64,000 nt of DNA, taken from contig JACOUT010000002.1 of assembly GCA_016177705.1 (NCBI GenBank), positions 525,604-589,603 of the forward strand, given 5' to 3'. The notes under the pieces were generated by a model. The model saw nothing but the letters and a program-made list of their open reading frames with translations, had not been told where the DNA came from and searched no databases. The first letter of the stretch is position 1; the number at the start of each line of letters is the position of its first letter. Of the stretch, positions 38,317-46,179 are shown one piece after another. The translations under genes and the position numbers were made by a program. This stretch comes from Deltaproteobacteria bacterium (GTDB lineage Bacteria; Myxococcota; UBA727; VGSZ01).

Positions 38317-38395
38317 GGCGGGCGTCGGCTCACGAACACGTCGTCGACGGCGGTTTCGTGAAGCTCGCACCTGCGCATTATCAACTTGCCACCCG

Positions 38396-39115
38396 TCAAG
38401 CTCGTCGTCGGGGCCGCGCGCTCGGGGTCGCCCGCTTCGCGCGCGTGGGTGCGACCAGCTGCCAGTCCCGCTTCACCTGCCACGCGGTCGCGAACGAGCC
38501 ATGCGCCGCGCGCGCAAGCTCCGCTGCCGACAGGTCCGGGTTCTCCTCGAGCACGGCCCACATGTCTGCGCGGTAGCTCGGTCCCATGATGAGCCGCTGG
38601 CAGTACGTCCGATGCCGTCGAGCCAGCTCGGCGGGTCCGAGGACGTCGGCGGGGCGGTCGCGGAGCGTGTTGGCGGGCACCCGCAGCGCGCTCCCCTCGA
38701 AGCGAGGGTCCTCGCCGTGTCGCCGCACCTGGAAGTCGGTCCCGACGGAGAGGAGGTCGACGCGCTCGCCCTGGTACAGCGAGACCAGGCGCGCGAAGCG
38801 GCGGTCCTTCTTCTGCCACAGCGCGATGGCGGACCAGAACGCGCGCACCCGTGGCGCTTGGTGGGTCTCGACGAGCCGAGCCAGGCGGTCGGCGTTGATG
38901 AGGCGCGCATGGACCCCGAGCCAGGTCACCAGGATGGCGAGCGTGCGCAGGTCGTCGTGCAGCATCCCCTGTTCCGAGGCAGCGAGCAGCGTGTCCTCGA
39001 TGTTGGCGTCGTGGTTCGCGCGCGCAGCGAAGCTCATGCCGATACCTGTCATGGCCTCGGTGAGCTCGTCCTCGCTGAGCTCGGCGCGCGCCGTCGCCTC
39101 TCGCCTAAACGCCAT
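38396..39115 (-). CDS. Partner protein of nucleotidyltransferase cassette, copy 2
   Basis: 239 residues, near-identical to the 237-residue protein at 36781 except about a dozen substitutions and a different last eight residues. The start overlaps the nucleotidyltransferase gene by 11 bases, exactly as in copy 1. This copy lies inside the island, 80 bases from the attachment repeat. Function unknown; see copy 1. Confidence 0.7.
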   Translation of the reverse strand: MAFRREATARAELSEDELTEAMTGIGMSFAARANHDANIEDTLLAASEQGMLHDDLRTLAILVTWLGVHARLINADRLARLVETHQAPRVRAFWSAIALWQKKDRRFARLVSLYQGERVDLLSVGTDFQVRRHGEDPRFEGSALRVPANTLRDRPADVLGPAELARRHRTYCQRLIMGPSYRADMWAVLEENPDLSAAELARAAHGSFATAWQVKRDWQLVAPTRAKRATPSARPRRRA

Positions 39116-39644
39116 GACCGAGCCTCCTGCCGAGGTCGGCGAGCGTCGCCTCGACGTGCTCGGGCCACATGGTGTTGGCGTCCTGGTCCTGCAGCCACGC
39201 GAGCGCTTCGCGCAGCTCCTCGGCCGTCGGCGCGAGCGCGAGGCAGTCGCCGATGTCCTGCCCTCGGTCGCAGAGCGCGAACAGCTTGGTCTTCAAGAGG
39301 TCCGCGCGCCCGAGGGTGCGCAGGACGAGCGCGCTGCCCATGAAGGCTTGCTGGAGGCGACCTTCCCACCCTGGCGGCAGCACCTTGGCGACGTCGGCGG
39401 GGCCGTTGTTGAGCCAGTCGTCCCGAAGCACGTCTCCCCTGCTACGCACTTCGGCGGCGAAGGCGCGCGCAGCGTCGAGGATCTCCGCCCGCAGCACCGG
39501 CACCATCACGTCGCAGTCGCGGGTCTCGCGAGCGATGACGCCGAGGAGGGCGAGCGCTGCTCCGCCGACCACGACGGCCTCGAGCTTGAGGCCGCGAGCG
39601 GCGAGGAAGACGTCGAACGCCTGGATGGTCTCCTGGGGGCGCAT
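39105..39644 (-). CDS. DUF6036/AbiEii-like nucleotidyltransferase, copy 2
   Basis: 179 residues, about 94% identical to copy 1 (roughly ten substitutions counted by eye). The core VVVGGAALALLG and RETRDCDVMVP are unchanged, so both copies have kept the metal-binding Asp-x-Asp. Conservative changes across both genes and intact frames in both copies indicate selection on each. It is the first gene of the pair and begins three bases from the palindromic operator at 39648. Confidence 0.8.
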   Translation of the reverse strand: MRPQETIQAFDVFLAARGLKLEAVVVGGAALALLGVIARETRDCDVMVPVLRAEILDAARAFAAEVRSRGDVLRDDWLNNGPADVAKVLPPGWEGRLQQAFMGSALVLRTLGRADLLKTKLFALCDRGQDIGDCLALAPTAEELREALAWLQDQDANTMWPEHVEATLADLGRRLGHGV

Positions 39645-39647
39645 GAG

Positions 39648-39682
39648 GGTATCATCTTAACTGATACCGCAAACGATCGCAA
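39648..39682 (-). promoter_or_regulatory. Promoter with palindromic operator, copy 2
   Basis: TTGCGA and TAAGAT with 17-base spacing on the minus strand. GGTATCA/TGATACC half-sites at 39648-39654 and 39662-39668 enclose the -10. Sequence beyond the operator differs from copy 1, so the palindrome and boxes are conserved while the flanks are not. Confidence 0.7.
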
Positions 39683-39695
39683 GGCATGGGCCACG

Positions 39696-41318
39696 CTACC
39701 TGCCGGCGCATTGATCAACACCGTCGTTGTCCCCGAGAGCATTGCCGAATTCATCGACGAGGAAGGCACCATCGCGTGGCACGATCTTCTCCAGCACACC
39801 GCTTTCCTTCCAGTAGCGCCACTCGGACGCCACGCGGTCGGCTCGCGCCAAGCCTTCCACGCGCTTCTTACCGTTCGGCCAGAAGATGACGACGGGGCCG
39901 TCCAGGTGGCTCAACTTCCATGTGCGGCGGAGGCGGACGCTGCCGTCGTGGAAGAACCACACCTCCTCGCCGTTTCTGAGTGAGCGCCACTGCTGCCCGA
40001 GCTTGCCAAGCGTGCCTGGACCCACCTGTGCGGTGCCAATCAGGGTCCCGTCCTTGCAGAACACCTTGATTGTCCCGTGAAGAACATCGGGCGCGACGTA
40101 CGTCTCGACCCACCAGGTCTCTCCACTCTCGTAGAGCCGCTCCCACTGACCGACTTTCTTCCCGGCTTTGAAGACGCCCCTCGCCTTGATGTCACTCCCG
40201 TCGTGGAGGTTCCCTTCGTACGGCCCGTCGGTCGGGACGTCCAGATTCCCTGATCGCGCGAGCGCTCCTCCTTCATACTCGCGGTACGTAGATTCGATGG
40301 CGCTCTCGCCCGAGCGGCACCGCCAGCGACCGACCTTCTTGCTGGCGCTCATCTGCCCTTTGCAGATTTCGCCGCCGTCCTCGATTTCCCATTCGCCTTC
40401 GAGGAGGCCGTGCGAAAAACGACCTCGCTCCAAGAGGTACAGCTTTTCGCCCGTCGACTTGTTCACGTCGTACGAGACGTACGGCCCATCGCGCTTGCCC
40501 GCCGCATCGAAATACCCCCGCAGGAAGACGCGGTCACCCTTCGGGGTCGAAATCGACTCCGGCCCGAAGCTCGCGCCCGTCGCTGTTGCGCACCAACGTC
40601 TAATGCTGGTCGTTCCCAACCACTCCTGCTGAACAGCAGTCCCGTCGGGGCACTCGGTGTCGACGACGGGCCCCTGCGGGGGGACCGCCGGTGCTGCGTA
40701 CGACCCGGCGGGCGGCGCGACCTCGGTTTGCCCAGCGGCTGGTTTCTGCGGAGACATGATCGACTGGAAGAAGTCGAACGCGGGCCCAGCACAGATTCCT
40801 CCGGCGGGCGGTTCCCGCCTCGTGTCGGCGTCCCGCGGTGCGATTCGCTGCACGTCGGTGCCGTTCGTCGGCGTGACCACTTGATCAGGCTTCGGCTCCG
40901 ACTGCTTCACGTCCTTCCCCGTCGGAACCGAGGGAAGTTGGGCTGCCGGCGAAGGGTTCGCGGGCGCGGGCACCGCGTTCGACGTTGATGCGGACTTTAG
41001 GTCGAGGGTGCCCGTTGTTGCCTCGATCCATCCTTGCTTCCCGCCCGCGACGACGAGAACCATCAATACCGCGGCAACGTCGTCGTCGATCTGCCGAAAG
41101 TCGATGACCTTCAGACTCTGGCCTGCGGGCAAGCGCTTGCCGTGAGGAGGGTCCATGAGGGTTCCTGACTCCACCTGAAGCTCGTCGAAGTCCGGGTAGA
41201 GGACGCTGTCCTTGCCGGTGACGAACGTCCCCACGGATTCGGCAGCGTGAGCCGGTGATCCAAGGACGCCTGAGACGACGATCGCCACGATGAGAAACCG
41301 GCCAGCGTCCCCCTGCAT
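39696..41318 (-). CDS. Secreted MORN-variant repeat protein
   Basis: 540 residues. ATG 41318 has GGAGG six bases upstream and gives a proper signal peptide ending in AHA; longer starts are less likely. After a Pro/Ala-rich linker (about 120-250), the C-terminal 290 residues contain seven or eight repeats of about 25-45 residues with core G-x-W/Y-x5-Y/W-x2-G (GLLEGEWEIEDGGEICKGQM, KVGQWERLYESGETWW). These are MORN-like/YwqK-type repeats. Such repeats occur in membrane-binding proteins and in immunity or antitoxin-like proteins. It is divergent from an XRE regulator and shares a palindromic operator with it. Confidence 0.8.
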   Translation of the reverse strand: MQGDAGRFLIVAIVVSGVLGSPAHAAESVGTFVTGKDSVLYPDFDELQVESGTLMDPPHGKRLPAGQSLKVIDFRQIDDDVAAVLMVLVVAGGKQGWIEATTGTLDLKSASTSNAVPAPANPSPAAQLPSVPTGKDVKQSEPKPDQVVTPTNGTDVQRIAPRDADTRREPPAGGICAGPAFDFFQSIMSPQKPAAGQTEVAPPAGSYAAPAVPPQGPVVDTECPDGTAVQQEWLGTTSIRRWCATATGASFGPESISTPKGDRVFLRGYFDAAGKRDGPYVSYDVNKSTGEKLYLLERGRFSHGLLEGEWEIEDGGEICKGQMSASKKVGRWRCRSGESAIESTYREYEGGALARSGNLDVPTDGPYEGNLHDGSDIKARGVFKAGKKVGQWERLYESGETWWVETYVAPDVLHGTIKVFCKDGTLIGTAQVGPGTLGKLGQQWRSLRNGEEVWFFHDGSVRLRRTWKLSHLDGPVVIFWPNGKKRVEGLARADRVASEWRYWKESGVLEKIVPRDGAFLVDEFGNALGDNDGVDQCAGR

Positions 41319-41342
41319 TCGCCACCTCCGTCGCATGGTCAA

Positions 41343-41361
41343 CACGCCATACTATGGCGTG
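41343..41361. promoter_or_regulatory. 19-bp perfect palindrome between divergent genes
   Basis: CACGCCATA-C-TATGGCGTG, 9-bp arms with one central base. It lies 25 bases from the MORN gene start and 35 bases from the XRE regulator start. It is the natural operator for the XRE protein. Confidence 0.75.
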
Positions 41362-41395
41362 GTCAGCATAGCTCACCCGGGCCCACCCTCGCTTC

Positions 41396-41641
41396 GTGCG
41401 AGGGTCCCGCCGTCTCCTGCGCCTCCAAGCAGACGTCGGCGCCCAGCTCCGGGCGCTGCGTGAGGCTCGGGGTTTGACCCAAGAGCGCCTCGCCGAGAAG
41501 GTCGGCGTGGGCGCTCGGCACCTCCAGAAGGTGGAGGCCGGCGAGGTGAACGTCACCCTCGTGACCTTGGTTCAGTTCGCGGAAGCGCTCCACGCGGACG
41601 TAGACGTGCGCGTGACCGAGCGCCCCAAGAAGAAGGGCTAA
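41396..41641 (+). CDS. XRE-family helix-turn-helix regulator
   Basis: 81 residues from GTG 41396. It is a single HTH_3 domain: LRALREARGLTQERLAEKVGV, then HLQKVEAGEVNVTLVTLVQFAEALHADV, with a short basic tail RPKKKG. Nearest operator: the 19-bp palindrome upstream. Probably a repressor of itself and of the divergent MORN-repeat gene. The start codon has no strong ribosome-binding site; a later start would cut into the HTH, so GTG 41396 is kept. Confidence 0.85.
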   Translation: MRGSRRLLRLQADVGAQLRALREARGLTQERLAEKVGVGARHLQKVEAGEVNVTLVTLVQFAEALHADVDVRVTERPKKKG

Positions 41642-41644
41642 GCG

Positions 41645-42031
41645 CTACCTGTCGTCGCCGAGGACGTCGGGCTCCAGAAGCCCGGGCGCGACGAGTTCGG
41701 CGCCTGCGAGCGTGCCGTCCCAGCGGGAGGCCTTGGCGAGGAGCGCGAGCCCGTGGTGAGCCACTCGACCCACGAGGGCGGCGAGACGAAGTAGTTCGAG
41801 GTCGCCCGCAACGGCAGAGCTAATCCGGCGTGCCGGTGCGGACGAGGGCCAGTCTGCCACCTCGCGCGCACCTTCCTCGGAGAGGAAGGCATCGCCGGCT
41901 GCGAGGGCAGCTCGAAGCGCCTCGCGCACAGCGACGTCAGCGCGGGCGGCGACGAGCAGCCGCTCCTCGGCCTCTCGGAGTAGCTGTCGGATCTTCCTCG
42001 AGTACACGACCCTCGGCACAGTCCCGTCCAT
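41645..42031 (-). CDS. Hypothetical helical protein
   Basis: 128 residues; GGAGG lies four bases before ATG 42031. Almost wholly alpha-helical, rich in Ala, Arg, Glu and Leu (SRKIRQLLREAEERLLVAARADVAVREALR). No family recognised. It converges with the XRE gene with three bases between the stops. The region 42032-42270 behind it has no convincing gene. Confidence 0.6.
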   Translation of the reverse strand: MDGTVPRVVYSRKIRQLLREAEERLLVAARADVAVREALRAALAAGDAFLSEEGAREVADWPSSAPARRISSAVAGDLELLRLAALVGRVAHHGLALLAKASRWDGTLAGAELVAPGLLEPDVLGDDR

Positions 42032-42270
42032 GGCGCCTCCACGAAGACGGGATTCCACTGTATTCTGACTAGCGCCATGTCGGTGGACCAATCTGCATGG
42101 TTATGGTGGGACGGGTGCGCGGCCGGGAAGCGGCGGCAGGCGGTTCGTCGAGCTGAATTCCTGATGCGCAGGAAATCTGAAACGCATCCTGCATTGCCAG
42201 GTTTTCGCGATGCTTCTCGATAGATAGTTTCCCGGTGCCATGGGCGTTTGATACCCCTTGGGACGCGTGC

Positions 42271-42600
42271 TCACCGCTGCGTGCGTTTCCCGGGATTCCT
42301 GCCCCCTGCCCGTTCCACGCGCATCACGGCCGCCATGCTGCGGTCTTGAAGGTGCTCGGGGTCTGCGAGGAGGCCGAGCGCCAGCAAGTGGCGGGTCGCG
42401 CGCCGGCCGACGTCCGGGATGGCGAGCGCCTCGCGCACGGTCTTCGGCTGCGCCGCCAAGATCTCCGCCATGGCGGCGCGCCGTAGGCCGGGGAGGCCAG
42501 CGAGGTCGTTGGGGATGATGGGGCGCGCCACGGAATGCGAGCCTACGACGGGCCGCGTGCCCGTGGGCCAGCGCACCGCTGGGCCACGGACACCGGCCAT
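42271..42600 (-). CDS. Small helix-hairpin-helix-like protein
   Basis: 109 residues. The C-terminal two thirds, LPGLRRAAMAEILAAQPKTV and REALAIPDVGRRATRHLLAL, look like two helix-hairpin-helix-type units (the second with IPDVGRRAT in place of a classic GIG loop). Such motifs bind DNA non-specifically. It begins two bases after the DUF5131 stop and probably shares its message. The N-terminal 30 residues have no recognisable feature. Confidence 0.6.
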   Translation of the reverse strand: MAGVRGPAVRWPTGTRPVVGSHSVARPIIPNDLAGLPGLRRAAMAEILAAQPKTVREALAIPDVGRRATRHLLALGLLADPEHLQDRSMAAVMRVERAGGRNPGKRTQR

Positions 42601-42602
42601 CC

Positions 42603-43409
42603 TCAGAACTGCATGTCTACGATGATCCGCAAACGCACCTTGCCGGACGAGCTGCCTATGCCGGCCGCGTCGGAGACCGTGGCGGTGCCGAGAGCGCCGA
42701 CGGCTCCCGGCATCTCGTCCCACGTTCGGCCATCGAGTACGCGCCCGGACTTCTTCTTGTTCACGCCGCCCCACTGCTTGAAGAAGAACGGCACGCCCGC
42801 GACGAGGCAGCGGTCGCGGATCGCGCGCACCCATGATGGGTCCATGGGCCGCGCTCCGTGTCCGCTCTCGCCCCCAACGATGACCCAGCCGATGCCGGTG
42901 AGCGGGAGGTCGGGGATTGGCCCAAGCAGCGGCTCGATGCTCAAGAAGCGGAGCCGCGCGGGCAACTGCGCCAGATCGGTGGCGCGCTCCACGTAGCTCG
43001 CGGTCTCGACGGACACGCCGCACCACACGTTGTCGGGGACGCCGCTTTTTCCCAGCACGTCGGCCATGCGTGCGGACCGCTTGGTGAGCAGCTGGTACTG
43101 GTGATGCGGTGTCTCCCGCATCACCTCGACGACGCGCGCGATGTACTCCTCGGGCACGCCGTCCTGGAAGAGGTCGGACATCGAGTTCACGAAGATGCGG
43201 CGCCCGCGCTTCCACTGTCGCGGCAGGTCGATCAGGCCGGGCACCAGGCGGAGGTCGAAGCCCTGCTCGTAAGGGCTACCCGGTACCCCACGAAAACGCT
43301 CCGCGAACGTCTCGGCGTAGCAGTGCTTGCAGCCGGGCGAGACCTTGGCGCACCCGCGCACGGGATTCCAGGTCGCGTCCGTCCACTCGATGGAGGTCTT
43401 CTCGCTCAT
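42603..43409 (-). CDS. DUF5131 / phage Gp37-Gp68 family protein
   Basis: 268 residues. The N-terminus EWTDATWNPVRGC followed by SPGCKHCYAE gives three cysteines (20, 27, 30), the hallmark of the family, with WGVSVE-like WCGVSVETASY, FLSIEPLLGP and VIVGGESGHGARPMDPSWV all in order. This family is common in phages and mobile elements and resembles radical-SAM proteins in its Cys cluster. Its biochemical role is unsettled. Start and stop are coupled to neighbours on the same strand. Confidence 0.88.
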   Translation of the reverse strand: MSEKTSIEWTDATWNPVRGCAKVSPGCKHCYAETFAERFRGVPGSPYEQGFDLRLVPGLIDLPRQWKRGRRIFVNSMSDLFQDGVPEEYIARVVEVMRETPHHQYQLLTKRSARMADVLGKSGVPDNVWCGVSVETASYVERATDLAQLPARLRFLSIEPLLGPIPDLPLTGIGWVIVGGESGHGARPMDPSWVRAIRDRCLVAGVPFFFKQWGGVNKKKSGRVLDGRTWDEMPGAVGALGTATVSDAAGIGSSSGKVRLRIIVDMQF

Positions 43410-43771
43410 CGCGCACCTCGCTCGTCGAGAGCACGAATCCGCTCGACGGCTTCTTCATCGAGGCCGGACTCGCGCGGCTCGCCAAGGGCCTCGCCCACCT
43501 CGCCGATGGCGAGCGCCGAAACCGTGAGGACGTCGTCGTGGAACTCGCGACACAGCTGAGCCAGGCGCCGCAGCCCCCGAGTTTCTGCCTCGTCCGGCGC
43601 GCTGCACACCACGTTGATCACGTGTTGAATTTGCGCAGCTGCCTCGAAGCCGAACACGAGCGCATCGACCGCCGCATGCTCGGCGTCATCGAAGTAGTCG
43701 GCATTACCCTCAACCGCCTCGGGGCTGGGTTGCGGTTCGGCGGGTTCGGCGAACTTGTTCTTGCTGGCCAT
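43406..43771 (-). CDS. Hypothetical acidic protein upstream of DUF5131
   Basis: 121 residues; overlaps the DUF5131 gene by 4 bases (ATGA). Acidic and helical (FDDAEHAAVDALVFGFEAAAQ, CREFHDDVLTVSALAIGEVG). No family recognised. The start codon lies inside the 12-bp palindrome GGCCATATGGCC (43766-43777), a motif that also surrounds the start of the gene at 44543. Confidence 0.6.
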   Translation of the reverse strand: MASKNKFAEPAEPQPSPEAVEGNADYFDDAEHAAVDALVFGFEAAAQIQHVINVVCSAPDEAETRGLRRLAQLCREFHDDVLTVSALAIGEVGEALGEPRESGLDEEAVERIRALDERGAR

Positions 43772-43859
43772 ATGGCCACCTTCGGTTCACGACCGGACAC
43801 TCGGTCGGGTCCAGCCGGGACGCGCGGTCGCGAGCTGGTTCCTCTTCTACAAGCGCCCG

Positions 43860-44064
43860 CGCCAGCAGTTGGGGACTTCCACGCCGAAACCCGCGTCCGA
43901 CCCCTGCGCTCCGCACAATCACATTCCTGTACCGACGCCGGGCCCCCCGAACAGCGGCGAGCCGCTCTGCATCCCGGCGAACAGTACGCCTGACCTCGGA
44001 AGCAGGCGGTGCAGACGATGAGGAGCGCGCATCGCAGCTGCTCGACCTCGACGACGCCGGACAC
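43860..44064 (-). pseudogene. Possible frameshifted zinc-finger protein remnant
   Basis: In one minus frame the stretch CTACFRGQAYCSPGCRAA resembles the Cys motif of small zinc-binding proteins found beside transposase genes. The continuation that would be expected, an Arg-rich helix with RRRYR, appears in the next frame (ERLAAVRGARRRYRNV). A single-base frameshift near 43985 would join them. The rest of 43772-44180 shows no convincing gene. Weak evidence. Confidence 0.3.
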
Positions 44065-44180
44065 CTCGCCGAACTACAACGCGCCAACGGCGACCCGGCC
44101 ACTTCATCGCCCGGCGCGATCAGGGTTCCCTGGAATCACGCTGCCGCTGACTGCTTCGGCGCCGATGTTGGGCGCCTCAG

Positions 44181-44543
44181 TTACTTCTTCTTGCGGCGGT
44201 AGCGCGCGCCCGTGGAGAAGACGCCGCGAAACCCTGCACGCAGCCGCACCCCCTCCTGCTCGAGCTCGAAGCCACGGTGCTCCATGATCTGGCGGATCAT
44301 GTGCCCCACCATACGGGCCACCTCGTTCCTGGGCCGCAGCGCGCGAGACACCCGAAGTTGCTCGGGGAACGCGTCTGCCACGCGCCACTCAATCGCCTCG
44401 ACGGCGGGGTGCTCCAACTCCGAGCCCGTCTCCATGCGCAGCACGTTGTCGGGCTCCGTGAGCCACTTGAGCAGCGCTGGACCCTTGTTGCGCTTCTCGT
44501 TGAAGACCCCGACGAACGGACCAGGCTCGTACAAAAACGCCAT
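44181..44543 (-). CDS. Hypothetical protein with basic C-terminus
   Basis: 120 residues; ATG 44543 has GGAGG four bases upstream. Features: FVGVFNEKRNKGPALLKWL, EQLRVSRALRPRNEVARMVGHMIRQIMEH and a RYRRKKK end. No known family is recognised; the basic tail suggests nucleic-acid contact. A strong promoter flanked by 9-bp inverted repeats lies directly upstream, so the gene is tightly controlled and could encode the regulator itself. Confidence 0.65.
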   Translation of the reverse strand: MAFLYEPGPFVGVFNEKRNKGPALLKWLTEPDNVLRMETGSELEHPAVEAIEWRVADAFPEQLRVSRALRPRNEVARMVGHMIRQIMEHRGFELEQEGVRLRAGFRGVFSTGARYRRKKK

Positions 44544-44554
44544 ATGGCCTCCTA

Positions 44555-44600
44555 GCCATATCGTATGCAGCGTCCCGCAGGAGTCAAGGAGCGATATGGC
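44555..44600 (-). promoter_or_regulatory. Promoter flanked by 9-bp inverted operators
   Basis: On the minus strand TTGACT (44582-44587) and TACGAT (44560-44565) have 16-base spacing. GCCATATCG at 44555-44563 and its exact inverse CGATATGGC at 44592-44600 overlap or abut the -10 and -35. A further CCATATGG covers the start codon at 44543. The region 44544-44856 otherwise holds no gene; it separates this promoter from the divergent replication cluster. Confidence 0.75.
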
Positions 44601-44856
44601 GTATCTGCGATATCGTGTTTCTTGACTGAGAAACCGCCCCCTTCCCAGGTGTTGGCGCCGCACTTTCGTGGCACTTGAAGGTCCGCACCCGCAACGGCTT
44701 GATCTTTCGAGTGAAAGTGGCAGCGCGGCACGCCCACAGGACGTTTCTCGCGTGCGCCCGGTATGTTCTACATCAGGTCTGGACCCGCAGACCCTGATGT
44801 CGCGCTCGCCGAGTTCTTCGGCCGACGCGGCCCCACAGGGTACCCCGAGGTCCTCC

Positions 44857-45465
44857 ATGGACGCACAAGAGACCCCCACCCCCACCCCCACCATCCAGAA
44901 CGAATCATGCAACGCGAGCGAAACCGAGCGCGTGACGACGGTGTTTCACGTCGGCGACCTTGACCAAACGCGAACAGTCTACTCGGCGCTCGTGGCGGCC
45001 CTGCAGGCGAACAAGCGCTCATGGGTGGCCCAGGTGAAGACGCTCCGAAGCGTCAAGGCCGGACAGGTGGCGTGGTTCAGCGAGGGCTACCTGCGCGGGT
45101 CCGAGCGCATCCTCGCCCTACGCGATGAGACCAAGCAGCTGCTCGACATCGCGGGCGTCACCGTACATCTGCCGGTGATCCCGCGCGCCAAGCGTGCCAA
45201 GGACATGGCAGTGCTACTGCGCGCTGTCACCGAGGTCGTCGTTGCGATACGACCTCTCGAGTTCGTCGTTGCAGAGGCTGGGGGCCTGCCGCCAGCGGTT
45301 GCACGCTCGGTGCTCGAGGATTTCGTGGAGGAGGTTGAGGGCTTCCGTGGTCCCGCCGCCGCCATCCCCGCCGCGGAGCTGACGGCTGAGGAACAGGGCG
45401 TGCTCGCCGACCTCGTGAACGACAGCGGGACGACGTCGCGCGCCGACGACGAGGTGATCCCGTGA
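44857..45465 (+). CDS. Hypothetical protein, first gene of replication cluster
   Basis: 202 residues from ATG 44857 (GAGG seven bases upstream). A Thr/Pro-rich N-terminus precedes a helical body (TVYSALVAALQANKRSWVAQ, SERILALRDETKQLLDIA) and an acidic tail. No family recognised. It overlaps the next gene by 4 bases (GTGA). Its position before the zinc-ribbon, HTH and helicase genes suggests a role in replication or its control, which is inference only. Confidence 0.65.
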   Translation: MDAQETPTPTPTIQNESCNASETERVTTVFHVGDLDQTRTVYSALVAALQANKRSWVAQVKTLRSVKAGQVAWFSEGYLRGSERILALRDETKQLLDIAGVTVHLPVIPRAKRAKDMAVLLRAVTEVVVAIRPLEFVVAEAGGLPPAVARSVLEDFVEEVEGFRGPAAAIPAAELTAEEQGVLADLVNDSGTTSRADDEVIP

Positions 45466-46109
45466 AGCGCCGCCTCAACATCGTCCGAGCGCGTCAGGCG
45501 CTTCCCCTTGAGCCGGCGGCGCCGAAACCGGGGTCCATTTGCACCGAGTGCGGGAAGAAGGTGTTGAGGAACCCACCGCGACTCCAGGGGCCATTCCACA
45601 TCTGCTCGACATGCGGCCACTGCTACTCGCTCAACAAGCGAACGCGTGAGCTCTTTGACGGCGTCAGCCGCTCGTGGGATCGCGCAAAGCGCCGGATGCT
45701 CGTCGAGCAATACCCGATGAGGGACTTCGCGAGAGTCATCGGCGATTTCCAATATGCGCTCGACGTGCGGTTTCGGGACACCTGCCCCGTCTGCGGCCTG
45801 GCGCCGATTCCCCCACATCGGCATCCTTGCGCGGAGGAATGGCTGCGGACGCACGCACGACCAACGTCCCCTCGAACTGCTCGAACTGCGCTCGGCTCGC
45901 ACGACGTTGCGACGGCGTACCGTGCCGGCGGCATCGATGCCGTCCGTGCTCTCATCGGTGCGGGGCGTGCGAGTCGCCACGTTCATCGAACGCTAACGTG
46001 GGTGGCGCAGACCTGCGCGTCGCCCCAGGGGTACTCCGATTCGCCCTATGGAGGGCTCGACCCTGAGCCACTACGCGCTCTTGCCCGCGAGTATGAGGTC
46101 GGCACATGA
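45462..46109 (+). CDS. Zinc-ribbon protein of unknown function
   Basis: 215 residues from GTG 45462. Three Cys pairs are visible: ICTECGKK (about 27), ICSTCGHC (about 48) and TCPVCGLA (about 107), followed by HRHPC. The first two pairs are spaced as in a zinc ribbon, and the third with the His residues could form a second site. The C-terminus is unstructured. It is part of the cluster leading to the DnaB-like helicase; a primase-like or DNA-binding role would fit but is not shown. Confidence 0.6.
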   Translation: MKRRLNIVRARQALPLEPAAPKPGSICTECGKKVLRNPPRLQGPFHICSTCGHCYSLNKRTRELFDGVSRSWDRAKRRMLVEQYPMRDFARVIGDFQYALDVRFRDTCPVCGLAPIPPHRHPCAEEWLRTHARPTSPRTARTALGSHDVATAYRAGGIDAVRALIGAGRASRHVHRTLTWVAQTCASPQGYSDSPYGGLDPEPLRALAREYEVGT

Positions 46110-46179
46110 CCCGCCCCCGCAATACTTCGTTATCGCCAGCCCCTCTGTGTCCCCCGCTGCCGGGGGCGAGGAGGTCACC

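Noticed and set aside
43710..44102. Complete 130-codon minus-strand gene
   Set aside because: Ser/Arg-rich start without a ribosome-binding site; only part fits a zinc-protein remnant in combination with another frame.
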